The notes under the pieces were generated by a model. It saw only the letters and a list, made by a program, of their open reading frames with translations, did not search any database and had not been told where the DNA came from. Source: Steromphala cineraria (Eukaryota > Mollusca > Gastropoda > Trochida > Trochidae). From it: 64,000 bases of DNA. Each line of letters begins with the position of its first letter. Within the stretch, counting starts at the first letter, position 1. Shown here piece by piece: positions 12,604-23,814 of this stretch. A program made the translations under genes and the position numbers. The DNA lies in contig OU744725.1 of NCBI GenBank assembly GCA_916613615.1, positions 63,372,575 through 63,436,574 on the forward strand, read 5' to 3'.

Positions 12604-12803
12604 NNNNNNNNNNNNNNNNNNNNNNNNNNNNNNNNNNNNNNNNNNNNNNNNNNNNNNNNNNNNNNNNNNNNNNNNNNNNNNNNNNNNNNNNNNNNNNNNN
12701 NNNNNNNNNNNNNNNNNNNNNNNNNNNNNNNNNNNNNNNNNNNNNNNNNNNNNNNNNNNNNNNNNNNNNNNNNNNNNNNNNNNNNNNNNNNNNNNNNNNN
12801 NNN
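12604..12803. other. Assembly gap, exactly 200 N
   Basis: The run is 200 N long. Round-number gaps of this kind are placeholders of unknown true size left by scaffolding software. Array A stops in mid-monomer (after catatt) and array B begins in mid-monomer (ggtcttcgg). The real junction of the two satellites is therefore not sequenced, and their adjacency or order is not proven. Confidence 0.98.
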
Positions 12804-12941
12804 GGTCTTCGGAAATGGATAAAAGTTCTTCGTGATGGTCCCAGGAGCAATTAGATGGGTCACAACCCTATTTTTGCAACTTTGAAAATTTTAGTGGGTA
12901 AGAGTTATGCCCCTTGATTAAGCGATTTCATCAAATATTGG

Positions 12942-13108
12942 GAAAACCGTCGCTTTTTTGGAATTTTTGGACCAACTTATGTCGTTCGAAATGATCTCAG
13001 CTACATTTTGATATGCCACAACCCTACTTTTGGTGACTTTGATGACTTGGAATTCTTGCGCGTTGAGGGTTACGAGGCTTGAATAAGTGCGATTACGCCC
13101 AAATTAGC
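12942..13108. repeat. Half-unit alpha (167 bp) of the array B monomer
   Basis: This half runs from gaaaaccgtcgc to the base before gaaaaccggcac. Its first 20 bases match the start of half beta at 18 of 20 positions. At +75 it has cacaaccctac followed by ttttggtgactttga. Near its end it has gcttgaataagtgcgatt. All three blocks have counterparts in beta in the same order, so the 323-bp monomer is best read as a diverged dimer. It carries the GAATTC and TTCGAA sites that beta lacks. Confidence 0.8.
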
Positions 13109-13372
13109 GAAAACCGGCACTTTTTTGGTCTTCGGAAATGGATAAAAGTTCTTCGTGATGGTCCCAGGAGCAATTAGATGAGTCACAACCCTATTTTTGC
13201 AACTTTGAAAATTTTAGTGGGTAAGAGTTATGCCCCTTGATTAAGCGATTTCATCAAATATTGGGAAAACCGTCGCTTTTTTGGAATTTTTGGACCAACT
13301 TATGTCGTTCGAAATGATCTCAGCTACATTTTGATATGCCACAACCCTACTTTTGGTGACTTTGATGACTTG
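13050..13372. repeat. Representative 323-bp monomer of array B
   Basis: This is one unit cut at its single GAATTC. In order it holds: gcgcgttgag; gcttgaataagtgcgatt; the beta-half core gaaaaccggcac with cttttttgg; ggtcccaggagcaattag; cacaaccctatttttgc; aaaattttagtggg; ccttgattaagcgatt; the alpha-half core gaaaaccgtcgc with cttttttgg; tcgttcgaaatgatc; and cacaaccctacttttggtg. T-tracts of five or six separated by gg suggest bent DNA. This copy has agatgagtc instead of the usual agatgggtc near 13180. Confidence 0.95.
13109..13264. repeat. Half-unit beta (156 bp) of the array B monomer
   Basis: This half starts with gaaaaccggcac and cttttttgg. At +75, exactly as in half alpha, it has cacaaccctatttttgcaac followed by tttga. 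At +128 it has ttgattaagcgatt, matching ttgaataagtgcgatt at +137 of alpha. The length difference of 11 bp is explained mostly by indels between the second and third shared blocks. The stretches between the blocks are strongly diverged. Confidence 0.8.
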
Positions 13373-16300
13373 GAATTCTTGCGCGTTGAGGGTTACGAGG
13401 CTTGAATAAGTGCGATTACGCCCAAATTAGCGAAAACCGGCACTTTTTTGGTCTTAGGAAATGGATAAAAGTTCTTCGTGATGGTCCCAGGAGCAATTAG
13501 ATGGGTCACAACCCTATTTTTGCAACTTTGAAAATTTTAGTGGGTAAGAGTTATGCCCCTTGATTAAGCGATTTCATCAAATATTGGGAAAACCGTCGCT
13601 TTTTTGGAATTTTTGGACCAACTTATGTCGTTCGAAATGATCTCAGCTACATTTTGATATGCCACAACCCTACTTTTGGTGACTTTGATGACTTGGAATT
13701 CTTGCGCGTTGAGGGTTACGAGGCTTGAATAAGTGCGATTACGCCCAAATTAGCGAAAACCGGCACTTTTTTGGTCTTCGGAAATGGATAAAAGTTCTTC
13801 GTGATGGTCCCAGGAGCAATTAGATGGGTCACAACCCTATTTTTGCAACTTTGAAAATTTTAGTGGGTAAGAGTTATGCCCCTTGATTAAGCGATTTCAT
13901 CAAATATTGGGAAAACCGTAGCTTTTTGGAATTTTTGGACCAACTTATGTCGTTCGAAATGATCTCAGCTACATTTTGATATGCCACAACCCTACTTTTG
14001 GTGACTTTGATGACTTGGAATTCTTGCGCGTTGAGGGTTACGAGGCTTGAATAAGTGCGATTACGCCCAAATTAGCGAAAACCGGCACTTTTTTGGTCTT
14101 CGGAAATGGATAAAAGTTCTTCGTGATGGTCCCAGGAGCAATTAGATGGGTCACAACCCTATTTTTGCAACTTTGAAAATTTTAGTGGGTAAGAGTTATG
14201 CCCCTTGATTAAGCGATTTCATCAAATATTGGGAAAACCGTCGCTTTTTTGGAATTTTTGGACCAACTTATGTCGTTCGAAATGATCTCAGCTACATTTT
14301 GATATGCCACAACCCTACTTTTGGTGACTTTGATGACTTGGAATTCTTGCGCGTTGAGGGTTACGAGGCTTGAATAAGTGCGATTACGCCCAAATTAGCG
14401 AAAACCGGCACTTTTTTGGTCTTCGGAAATGGATAAAAGTTCTTCGTGATGGTCCCAGGAGCAATTAGATGGGTCACAACCCTATTTTTGCAACTTTGAA
14501 AATTTTAGTGGGTAAGAGTTATGCCCCTTGATTAAGCGATTTCATCAAATATTGGGAAAACCGTAGCTTTTTTGGAATTTTTGGACCAACTTATGTCGTT
14601 CGAAATGATCTCAGCTACATTTTGATATGCCACAACCCTACTTTTGGTGACTTTGATGACTTGGAATTCTTGCGCGTTGAGGGTTACGAGGCTTGAATAA
14701 GTGCGATTACGCCCAAATTAGCGAAAACCGGCACTTTTTTGGTCTTCGGAAATGGATAAAAGTTCTTCGTGATGGTCCCAGGAGCAATTAGATGGGTCAC
14801 AACCCTATTTTTGCAACTTTGAAAATTTTAGTGGGTAAGAGTTATGCCCCTTGATTAAGCGATTTCATCAAATATTGGGAAAACCGTCGCTTTTTTGGAA
14901 TTTTTGGACCAACTTATGTCGTTCGAAATGATCTCAGCTACATTTTGATATGCCACAACCCTACTTTTGGTGACTTTGATGACTTGGAATTCTTGCGCGT
15001 TGAGGGTTACGAGGCTTGAATAAGTGCGATTACGCCCAAATTAGCGAAAACCGGCACTTTTTTGGTCTTCGGAAATGGATAAAAGTTCTTCGTGATGGTC
15101 CCAGGAGCAATTAGATGGGTCACAACCCTATTTTTGCAACTTTGAAAATTTTAGTGGGTAAGAGTTATGCCCCTTGATTAAGCGATTTCATCAAATATTG
15201 GGAAAACCGTCGCTTATTTGGAATTTTTGGACCAACTTATGTCGTTCGAAATGATCTCAGCTACATTTTGATATGCCACAACCCTACTTTTGGTGACTTT
15301 GATGACTTGGAATTCTTGCGCGTTGAGGGTTACGAGGCTTGAATAAGTGCGATTACGCCCAAATTAGCGAAAACCGGCACTTTTTTGGTCTTCGGAAATG
15401 GATAAAAGTTCTTCGTGATGGTCCCAGGAGCAATTAGATGGGTCACAACCCTATTTTTGCAACTTTGAAAATTTTAGTGGGTAAGAGTTATGCCCCTTGA
15501 TTAAGCGATTTCATCAAATATTGGGAAAACCGTCGCTTTTTTGGAATTTTTGGACCAACTTATGTCGTTCGAAATGATCTCAGCTACATTTTGATATGCC
15601 ACAACCCTACTTTTGGTGACTTTGATGACTTGGAATTCTTGCGCGTTGAGGGTTACGAGGCTTGAATAAGTGCGATTACGCCCAAATTAGCGAAAACCGG
15701 CACTTTTTTGGTCTTCGGAAATGGATAAAAGTTCTTCGTGATGGTCCCAGGAGCAATTAGATGGGTCACAACCCTATTTTTGCAACTTTGAAAATTTTAG
15801 TGGGTAAGAGTTATGCCCCTTGATTAAGCGATTTCATCAAATATTGGGAAAACCGTCGCTTTTTTGGAATTTTTGGACCAACTTATGTCGTTCGAAATGA
15901 TCTCAGCTACATTTTGATATGCCACAACCCTACTTTTGGTGACTTTGATGACTTGGAATTCTTGCGCGTTGAGGGTTACGAGGCTTGAATAAGTGCGATT
16001 ACGCCCAAATTAGCGAAAACCGGCACTTTTTTGGTCTTCGGAAATGGATAAAAGTTCTTCGTGATGGTCCCAGGAGCAATTAGATGGGTCACAACCCTAT
16101 TTTTGCAACTTTGAAAATTTTAGTGGGTAAGAGTTATGCCCCTTGATTAAGCGATTTCATCAAATATTGGGAAAACCGTCGCTTTTTTGGAATTTTTGGA
16201 CCAACTTATGTCGTTCGAAATGATCTCAGCTACATTTTGATATGCCACAACCCTACTTTTGGTGACTTTGATGACTTGGAATTCTTGCGCGTTGAGGGTT

Positions 16301-19300
16301 ACAAGGCTTGAATAAGTGCGATTACGCCCAAATTAGCGAAAACCGGCACTTTTTTGGACTTCGGAAATGGATAAAAGTTCTTCGTGATGGTCCCAGGAGC
16401 AATTAGATGGGTCACAACCCTATTTTTGCAACTTTGAAAATTTTAGTGGGTAAGAGTTATGCCCCTTGATTAAGCGATTTCATCAAATATTGGGAAAACC
16501 GTCGCTTTTTTGGAATTTTTGGACCAACTTATGTCGTTCGAAATGATCTCAGCTACATTTTGATATGCCACAACCCTACTTTTGGTGACTTTGATGACTT
16601 GGAATTCTTGCGCGTTGAGGGTTACGAGGCTTGAATAAGTGCGATTACGCCCAAATTAGCGAAAACCGGCACTTTTTTGGTCTTCGGAAATGGATAAAAG
16701 TTCTTCGTGATGGTCCCAGGAGCAATTAGATGGGTCACAACCCTATTTTTGCAACTTTGAAAATTTTAGTGGGTAAGAGTTATGCCCCTTGATTAAGCGA
16801 TTTCATCAAATATTGGGAAAACCGTAGCTTTTTGGAATTTTTGGACCAACTTATGTCGTTCGAAATGATCTCAGCTACATTTTGATATGCCACAACCCTA
16901 CTTTTGGTGACTTTGATGACTTGGAATTCTTGCGCGTTGAGGGTTACGAGGCTTGAATAAGTGCGATTACGCCCAAATTAGCGAAAACAAGCACTTTTTT
17001 GGTCTTCGGAAATGGATAAAAGTTCTTCGTGATGGTCCCAGGAGCAATTAGATGGGTCACAACCCTATTTTTGCAACTTTGAAAATTTTAGTGGGTAAGA
17101 GTTATGCCCCTTGATTAAGCGATTTCATCAAATATTGGGAAAACCGTCGCTTTTTTGGAATTTTTGGACCAACTTATGTCGTTCGAAATGATCTCAGCTA
17201 CATTTTGATATGCCACAACCCTACTTTTGGTGACTTTGATGACTTGGAATTCTTGCGCGTTGAGGGTTACGAGGCTTGAATAAGTGCGATTACGCCCAAA
17301 TTAGCGAAAACCGGCACTTTTTTGGTCTTCGGAAATGGATAAAAGTTCTTCGTGATGGTCCCAGGAGCAATTAGATGGGTCACAACCCTATTTTTGCAAC
17401 TTTGAACATTTTAGTGGGTAAGAGTTATGCCCCTTGATTAAGCGATTTCATCAAATATTGGGAAAACCGTCGCTTTTTTGGAATTTTTGGACCAACTTAT
17501 GTCGTTCGAAATGATCTCAGCTACATTTTGATATGCCACAACCCTACTTTTGGTGACTTTGATGACTTGGAATTCTTGCGCGTTGAGGGTTACGAGGCTT
17601 GAATAAGTGCGATTACGCCCAAATTAGCGAAAACCGGCACTTTTTTGGTCTTCGGAAATGGATAAAAGTTCTTCGTGATGGTCCCAGGAGCAATTAGATG
17701 GGTCACAACCCTATTTTTGCAACTTTTAAAATTTTAGTGGGTAAGAGTTATGCCCCTTGATTAAGCGATTTCATCAAATATTGGGAAAACCGTAGCTTTT
17801 TTGGAATTTTTGGACCAACTTATGTCGTTCGAAATGATCTCAGCTACATTTTGATATGCCACAACCCTACTTTTGGTGACTTTTATGACTTGGAATTCTT
17901 GCGCGTTGAGGGTTACGAGGCTTGAATAAGTGCGATTACGCCCAAATTAGCGAAAACCGGCACTTTTTTGGTCTTCGGAAATGGATAAAAGTTCTTCGTG
18001 ATGGTCCCAGGAGCAATTAGATGGGTCACAACCCTATTTTTGCAACTTTGAAAATTTTAGTGGGTAAGAGTTATGCCCCTTGATTAAGCGATTTCATCAA
18101 ATATTGGGAAAACCGTCGCTTTTTTGGAATTTTTGGACCAACTTATGTCGTTCGAAATGATCTCAGCTACATTTTGATATGCCACAACCCTACTTTTGGT
18201 GACTTTGATGACTTGGAATTCTTGCGCGTTGAGGGTTACGAGGCTTGAATAAGTGCGATTACGCCCAAATTAGCGAAAACCGGCACTTTTTTGGTCTTCG
18301 GAAATGGATAAAAGTTCTTCGTGATGGTCCCAGGAGCAATTAGATGGGTCACAACCCTATTTTTGCAACTTTGAAAATTTTAGTGGGTAAGAGTTATGCC
18401 CCTTGATTAAGCGATTTCATCAAATATTGGGAAAACCGTAGCTTTTTTGGAATTTTTGGACCAACTTATGTCGTTCGAAATGATCTCAGCTACATTTTGA
18501 TATGCCACAACCCTACTTTTGGTGACTTTGATGACTTGGAATTCTTGCGCGTTGAGGGTTACGAGGCTTGAATAAGTGCGATTACGCCCAAATTAGCGAA
18601 AACCGGCACTTTTTTGGTCTTCGGAAATGGATAAAAGTTCTTCGTGATGGTCCCAGGAGCAATTAGATGGGTCACAACCCTATTTTTGCAACTTTGAAAA
18701 TTTTAGTGGGTAAGAGTTATGCCCCTTGATTAAGCGATTTCATCAAATATTGGGAAAACCGTCGCTTTTTTGGAATTTTTGGACCAACTTATGTCGTTCG
18801 AAATGATCTCAGCTACATTTTGATATGCCACAACCCTACTTTTGGTGACTTTGATGACTTGGAATTCTTGCGCGTTGAGGGTTACGAGGCTTGAATAAGT
18901 GCGATTACGCCCAAATTAGCGAAAACCGGCACTTTTTTGGTCTTCGGAAATGGATAAAAGTTCTTCGTGATGGTCCCAGGAGCAATTAGATGGGTCACAA
19001 CCCTATTTTTGCAACTTTGAAAATTTTAGTGGGTAAGAGTTATGCCCCTTGATTAAGCGATTTCATCATATATTGGGAAAACCGTCGCTTTTTTGGAATT
19101 TTTGGACCAACTTATGTCGTTCGAAATGATCTCAGCTACATTTTGATATGCCACAACCCTACTTTTGGTGACTTTGATGACTTGGAATTCTTGCGCGTTG
19201 AGGGTTACGAGGCTTGAATAAGTGCGATTACGCCCAAATTAGCGAAAACCGGCACTTTTTTGGTCTTCGGAAATGGATAAAAGTTCTTCGTGATGGTCCC

Positions 19301-22300
19301 AGGAGCAATTAGATGGGTCACAACCCTATTTTTGCAACTTTGAAAATTTTAGTGGGTAAGAGTTATGCCCCTTGATTAAGCGATTTCATCAAATATTGGG
19401 AAAACCGTCGCTTTTTTGGAATTTTTGGACCAACTTATGTCGTTCGAAATGATCTCAGCTACATTTTGATATGCCACAACCCTACTTTTGGTGACTTTGA
19501 TGACTTGGAATTCTTGCGCGTTGAGGGTTACGAGGCTTGAATAAGTGCGATTACGCCCAAATTAGGGAAAACCGGCACTTTTTTGGTCTTCGGAAATGGA
19601 TAAAAGTTCTTCGTGATGGTCCCAGGAGCAATTAGATGGGTCACAACCCTATTTTTGCAACTTTGAAAATTTTAGTGGGTAAGAGTTATGCCCCTTGATT
19701 AAGCGATTTCATCAAATATTGGGAAAACCGTAGCTTTTTTGGAATTTTTGGACCAACTTATGTCGTTCGAAATGATCTCAGCTACATTTTGATATGCCAC
19801 AACCCTACTTTTGGTGACTTTGATGACTTGGAATTCTTGCGCGTTGAGGGTTACGAGGCTTGAATAAGTGCGATTACGCCCAAATTAGCGAAAACCGGCA
19901 CTTTTTTGGTCTTCGGAAATGGATAAAAGTTCTTCGTGATGGTCCCAGGAGCAATTAGATGGGTCACAACCCTATTTTTGCAACTTTGAAAATTTTAGTG
20001 GGTAAGAGTTATGCCCCTTGATTAAGCGATTTCATCAAATATTGGGAAAACCGTCGCTTTTTTGGAATTTTTGGACCAACTTATGTCGTTCGAAATGATC
20101 TCAGCTACATTTTGATATGCCACAACCCTACTTTTGGTGACTTTGATGACTTGGAATTCTTGCGCGTTGAGGGTTACGAGGCTTGAATAAGTGCGATTAC
20201 GCCCAAATTAGCGAAAACCGGCACTTTTTTGGTCTTCGGAAATGGATAAAAGTTCTTCGTGATGGTCCCAGGAGCAATTAGATGGGTCACAACCCTATTT
20301 TTGCAACTTTGAAAATTTTAGTGGGTAAGAGTTATGCCCCTTGATTAAGCGATTTCATCAAATATTGGGAAAACCGTCGCTTTTTTGGAATTTTTGGACC
20401 AACTTATGTCGTTCGAAATGATCTCAGCTACATTTTGATATGCCACAACCCTACTTTTGGTGACTTTGATGACTTGGAATTCTTGCGCGTTGAGGGTTAC
20501 GAGGCTTGAATAAGTGCGATTACGCCCAAATTAGCGAAAACCGGCACTTTTTTGGTCTTCGGAAATGGATAAAAGTTCTTCGTGATGGTCCCAGGAGCAA
20601 TTAGATGGGTCACAACCCTATTTTTGCAACTTTGAAAATTTTAGTGGGTAAGAGTTATGCCCCTTGATTAAGCGATTTCATCAAATATTGGGAAAACCGT
20701 TGCTTTTTTGGAATTTTTGGACCAACTTATGTCGTTCGAAATGATCTCAGCTACATTTTGATATGCCACAACCCTACTTTTGGTGACTTTGATGACTTGG
20801 AATTCTTGCGCGTTGAGGGTTACGAGGCTTGAATAAGTGCGATTACGCCCAAATTAGCGAAAACCGGCACTTTTTTGGTCTTCGGAAATGGATAAAAGTT
20901 CTTCGTGATGGTCCCAGGAGCAATTAGATGGGTCACAACCCTATTTTTGCAACTTTGAAAATTTTAGTGGGTAAGAGTTATGCCCCTTGATTAAGCGATT
21001 TCATCAAATATTGGGAAAACCGTCGCTTTTTTGGAATTTTTGGACCAACTTATGTCGTTCGAAATGATCTCAGCTACATTTTGATATGCCACAACCCTAC
21101 TTTTGGTGACTTTGATGACTTGGAATTCTTGCGCGTTGAGGGTTACGAGGCTTGAATAAGTGCGATTACGCCCAAATTAGCGAAAACCGGCACTTTTTTG
21201 GTCTTCGGAAATGGATAAAAGTTCTTCGTGATGGTCCCAGGAGCAATTAGATGGGTCACAACCCTATTTTTGCAACTTTGAAAATTTTAGTGGGTAAGAG
21301 TTATGCCCCTTGATTAAGCGATTTCATCAAATATTGGGAAAACCGTAGCTTTTTTGGAATTTTTGGACCAACTTATGTCGTTCGAAATGATCTCAGCTAC
21401 ATTTTGATATGCCACAACCCTACTTTTGGTGACTTTGATGACTTGGAATTCTTGCGCGTTGAGGGTTACGAGGCTTGAATAAGTGCGATTACGCCCAAAT
21501 TAGCGAAAACCGGCACTTTTTTGGTCTTCGGAAATGGATAAAAGTTCTTCGTGATGGTCCCAGGAGCAATTAGATGGGTCACAACCCTATTTTTGCAACT
21601 TTGAAAATTTTAGTGGGTAAGAGTTATGCCCCTTGATTAAGCGATTTCATCAAATATTGGGAAAACCGTTGCTTTTTTGGAATTTTTGGACCAACTTATG
21701 TCGTTCGAAATGATCTCAGCTACATTTTGATATGCCACAACCCTACTTTTGGTGACTTTGATGACTTGGAATTCTTGCGCGTTGAGGGTTACGAGGCTTG
21801 AATAAGTGCGATTACGCCCAAATTAGCGAAAACCGGCACTTTTTTGGTCTTCGGAAATGGATAAAAGTTCTTCGTGATGGTCCCAGGAGCAATTAGATGG
21901 GTCACAACCCTATTTTTGCAACTTTGAAAATTTTAGTGGGTAAGAGTTATGCCCCTTGATTAAGCGATTTCATCAAATATTGGGAAAACCGTCGCTTTTT
22001 TGGAATTTTTGGACCAACTTATGTCGTTCGAAATGATCTCAGCTACATTTTGATATGCCACAACCCTACTTTTGGTGACTTTGATGACTTGGAATTCTTG
22101 CGCGTTGAGGGTTACGAGGCTTGAATAAGTGCGATTACGCCCAAATTAGCGAAAACCGGCACTTTTTTGGTCTTCGGAAATGGATAAAAGTTCTTCGTGA
22201 TGGTCCCAGGAGCAATTAGATGGGTCACAACCCTATTTTTGCAACTTTGAAAATTTTAGTGGGTAAGAGTTATGCCCCTTGATTAAGCGTTTTCATCAAA

Positions 22301-23814
22301 TATTGGGAAAACCGTCGCTTTTTTGGAATTTTTGGACCAACTTATGTCGTTCGAAATGATCTCAGCTACATTTTGATATGCCACAACCCTACTTTTGGTG
22401 ACTTTGATGACTTGGAATTCTTGCGCGTTGAGGGTTACGAGGCTTGAATAAGTGCGATTACGCCCAAATTAGCGAAAACCGGCACTTTTTTGGTCTTCGG
22501 AAATGGATAAAAGTTCTTCGTGATGGTCCCAGGAGCAATTAGATGGGTCACAACCCTATTTTTGCAACTTTGAAAATGTTAGTGTGTAAGAGTTATGCCC
22601 CTTGATTAAGCGATTTCATCAAATATTGGGAAAACCGTCGCTTTTTTGGAATTTTTGGACCAACTTATGTCGTTCGAAATGATCTCAGCTACATTTTGAT
22701 ATGCCACAACCCTACTTTTGGTGACTTTGATGACTTGGAATTCTTGCGCGTTGAGGGTTACGAGGCTTGAATAAGTGCGATTACGCCCAAATTAGCGAAA
22801 ACCGGCATTTTTTTGGTCTTCGGAAATGGATAAAAGTTCTTCGTGATGGTCCCAGGAGCAATTAGATGGGTCACAACCCTATTTTTGCAACTTTGAAAAT
22901 TTTAGTGGGTAAGAGTTATGCCCCTTGATTAAGCGATTTCATCAAATATTGGGAAAACCGTCGCTTTTTTGGAATTTTTGGACGAACTTATGTCGTTCGA
23001 AATGATCTCAGCTACATTTTGATATGCCACAACCCTACTTTTGGTGACTTTGATGACTTGGAATTCTTGCGCGTTGAGGGTTACGAGGCTTAAATAAGTG
23101 CGATTACGCCCAAATTAGCGAAAACCGGCACTTTTTTGGTCTTCGGAAATGGATAAAAGTTCTTCGTGATGGTCCCAGGAGCAATTAGATGGGTCACAAC
23201 CCTATTTTTGCAACTTTGAAAATTTTAGTGGGTAAGAGTTATGCCCCTTGATTAAGCGATTTCATCAAATATTGGGAAAACCGTCGCTTTTTTGGAATTT
23301 TTGGACCAACTTATGTCGTTCGAAATGATCTCAGCTACATTTTGATATGCCACAACCCTACTTTTGGTGACTTTGATGACTTGGAATTCTTGCGCGTTGA
23401 GGGTTACGAGGCTTGAATAAGTGCGATTACGCCCAAATTAGCGAAAACCGGCACTTTTTTGGTCTTCGGAAATGGATAAAAGTTCTTCGTGATGGTCCCA
23501 GGAGCAATTAGATGGGTCACAACCCTATTTTTGCAACTTTGAAAATTTTAGTGGGTAAGAGTTATGCCCCTTGATTAAGCGATTTCATCAAATATTGGGA
23601 AAACCGTCGCTTTTTTGGAATTTTTGGACCAACTTATGTCGTTCGAAATGATCTCAGCTACATTTTGATATGCCACAACCCTACTTTTGGTGACTTTGAT
23701 GACTTGGAATTCTTGCGCGTTGAGGGTTACGAGGCTTGAATAAGTGCGATTACGCCCAAATTAGCGAAAACCGGCACTTTTTTGGTCTTCGGAAATGGAT
23801 AAAAGTTCTTCGTG

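Larger units (their letters stand above)
12804..21700. repeat. Array B zone with interspersed CCGTAGC-type monomers
   Basis: The alpha-half core reads ccgtagc instead of ccgtcgc at 13916, 14561, 16822, 17790, 18436, 19728 and 21343. I saw none further right. The copies at 13916 and 16822 also lack one T in the following T-tract, giving 322-bp units. Spacings are whole numbers of monomers (2, 7, 3, 2, 4 and 5). The allele is confined to this end of the array, as expected if exchange spreads variants only locally. A third allele, ccgttgc, appears at 20697 and 21666. Confidence 0.8.

Noticed and set aside
12012..12863. Open frames crossing 12604-12803
   Set aside because: They run through 200 N and join two different satellites. 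They are artefacts of translating unknown bases.
13017..13030. Telomere-like repeats (caaccctac, caaccctat)
   Set aside because: They are single occurrences once per half-monomer, not tandem, and do not match ccctaaa or ccctaa runs.
13080..13130. CENP-B box in the gcgaaaaccgg or cttcggaaatgg region
   Set aside because: Comparing both strands with the mammalian pattern NTTCGNNNNANNCGGGN, every TTCG in the monomer fails at the A and CGGG positions.
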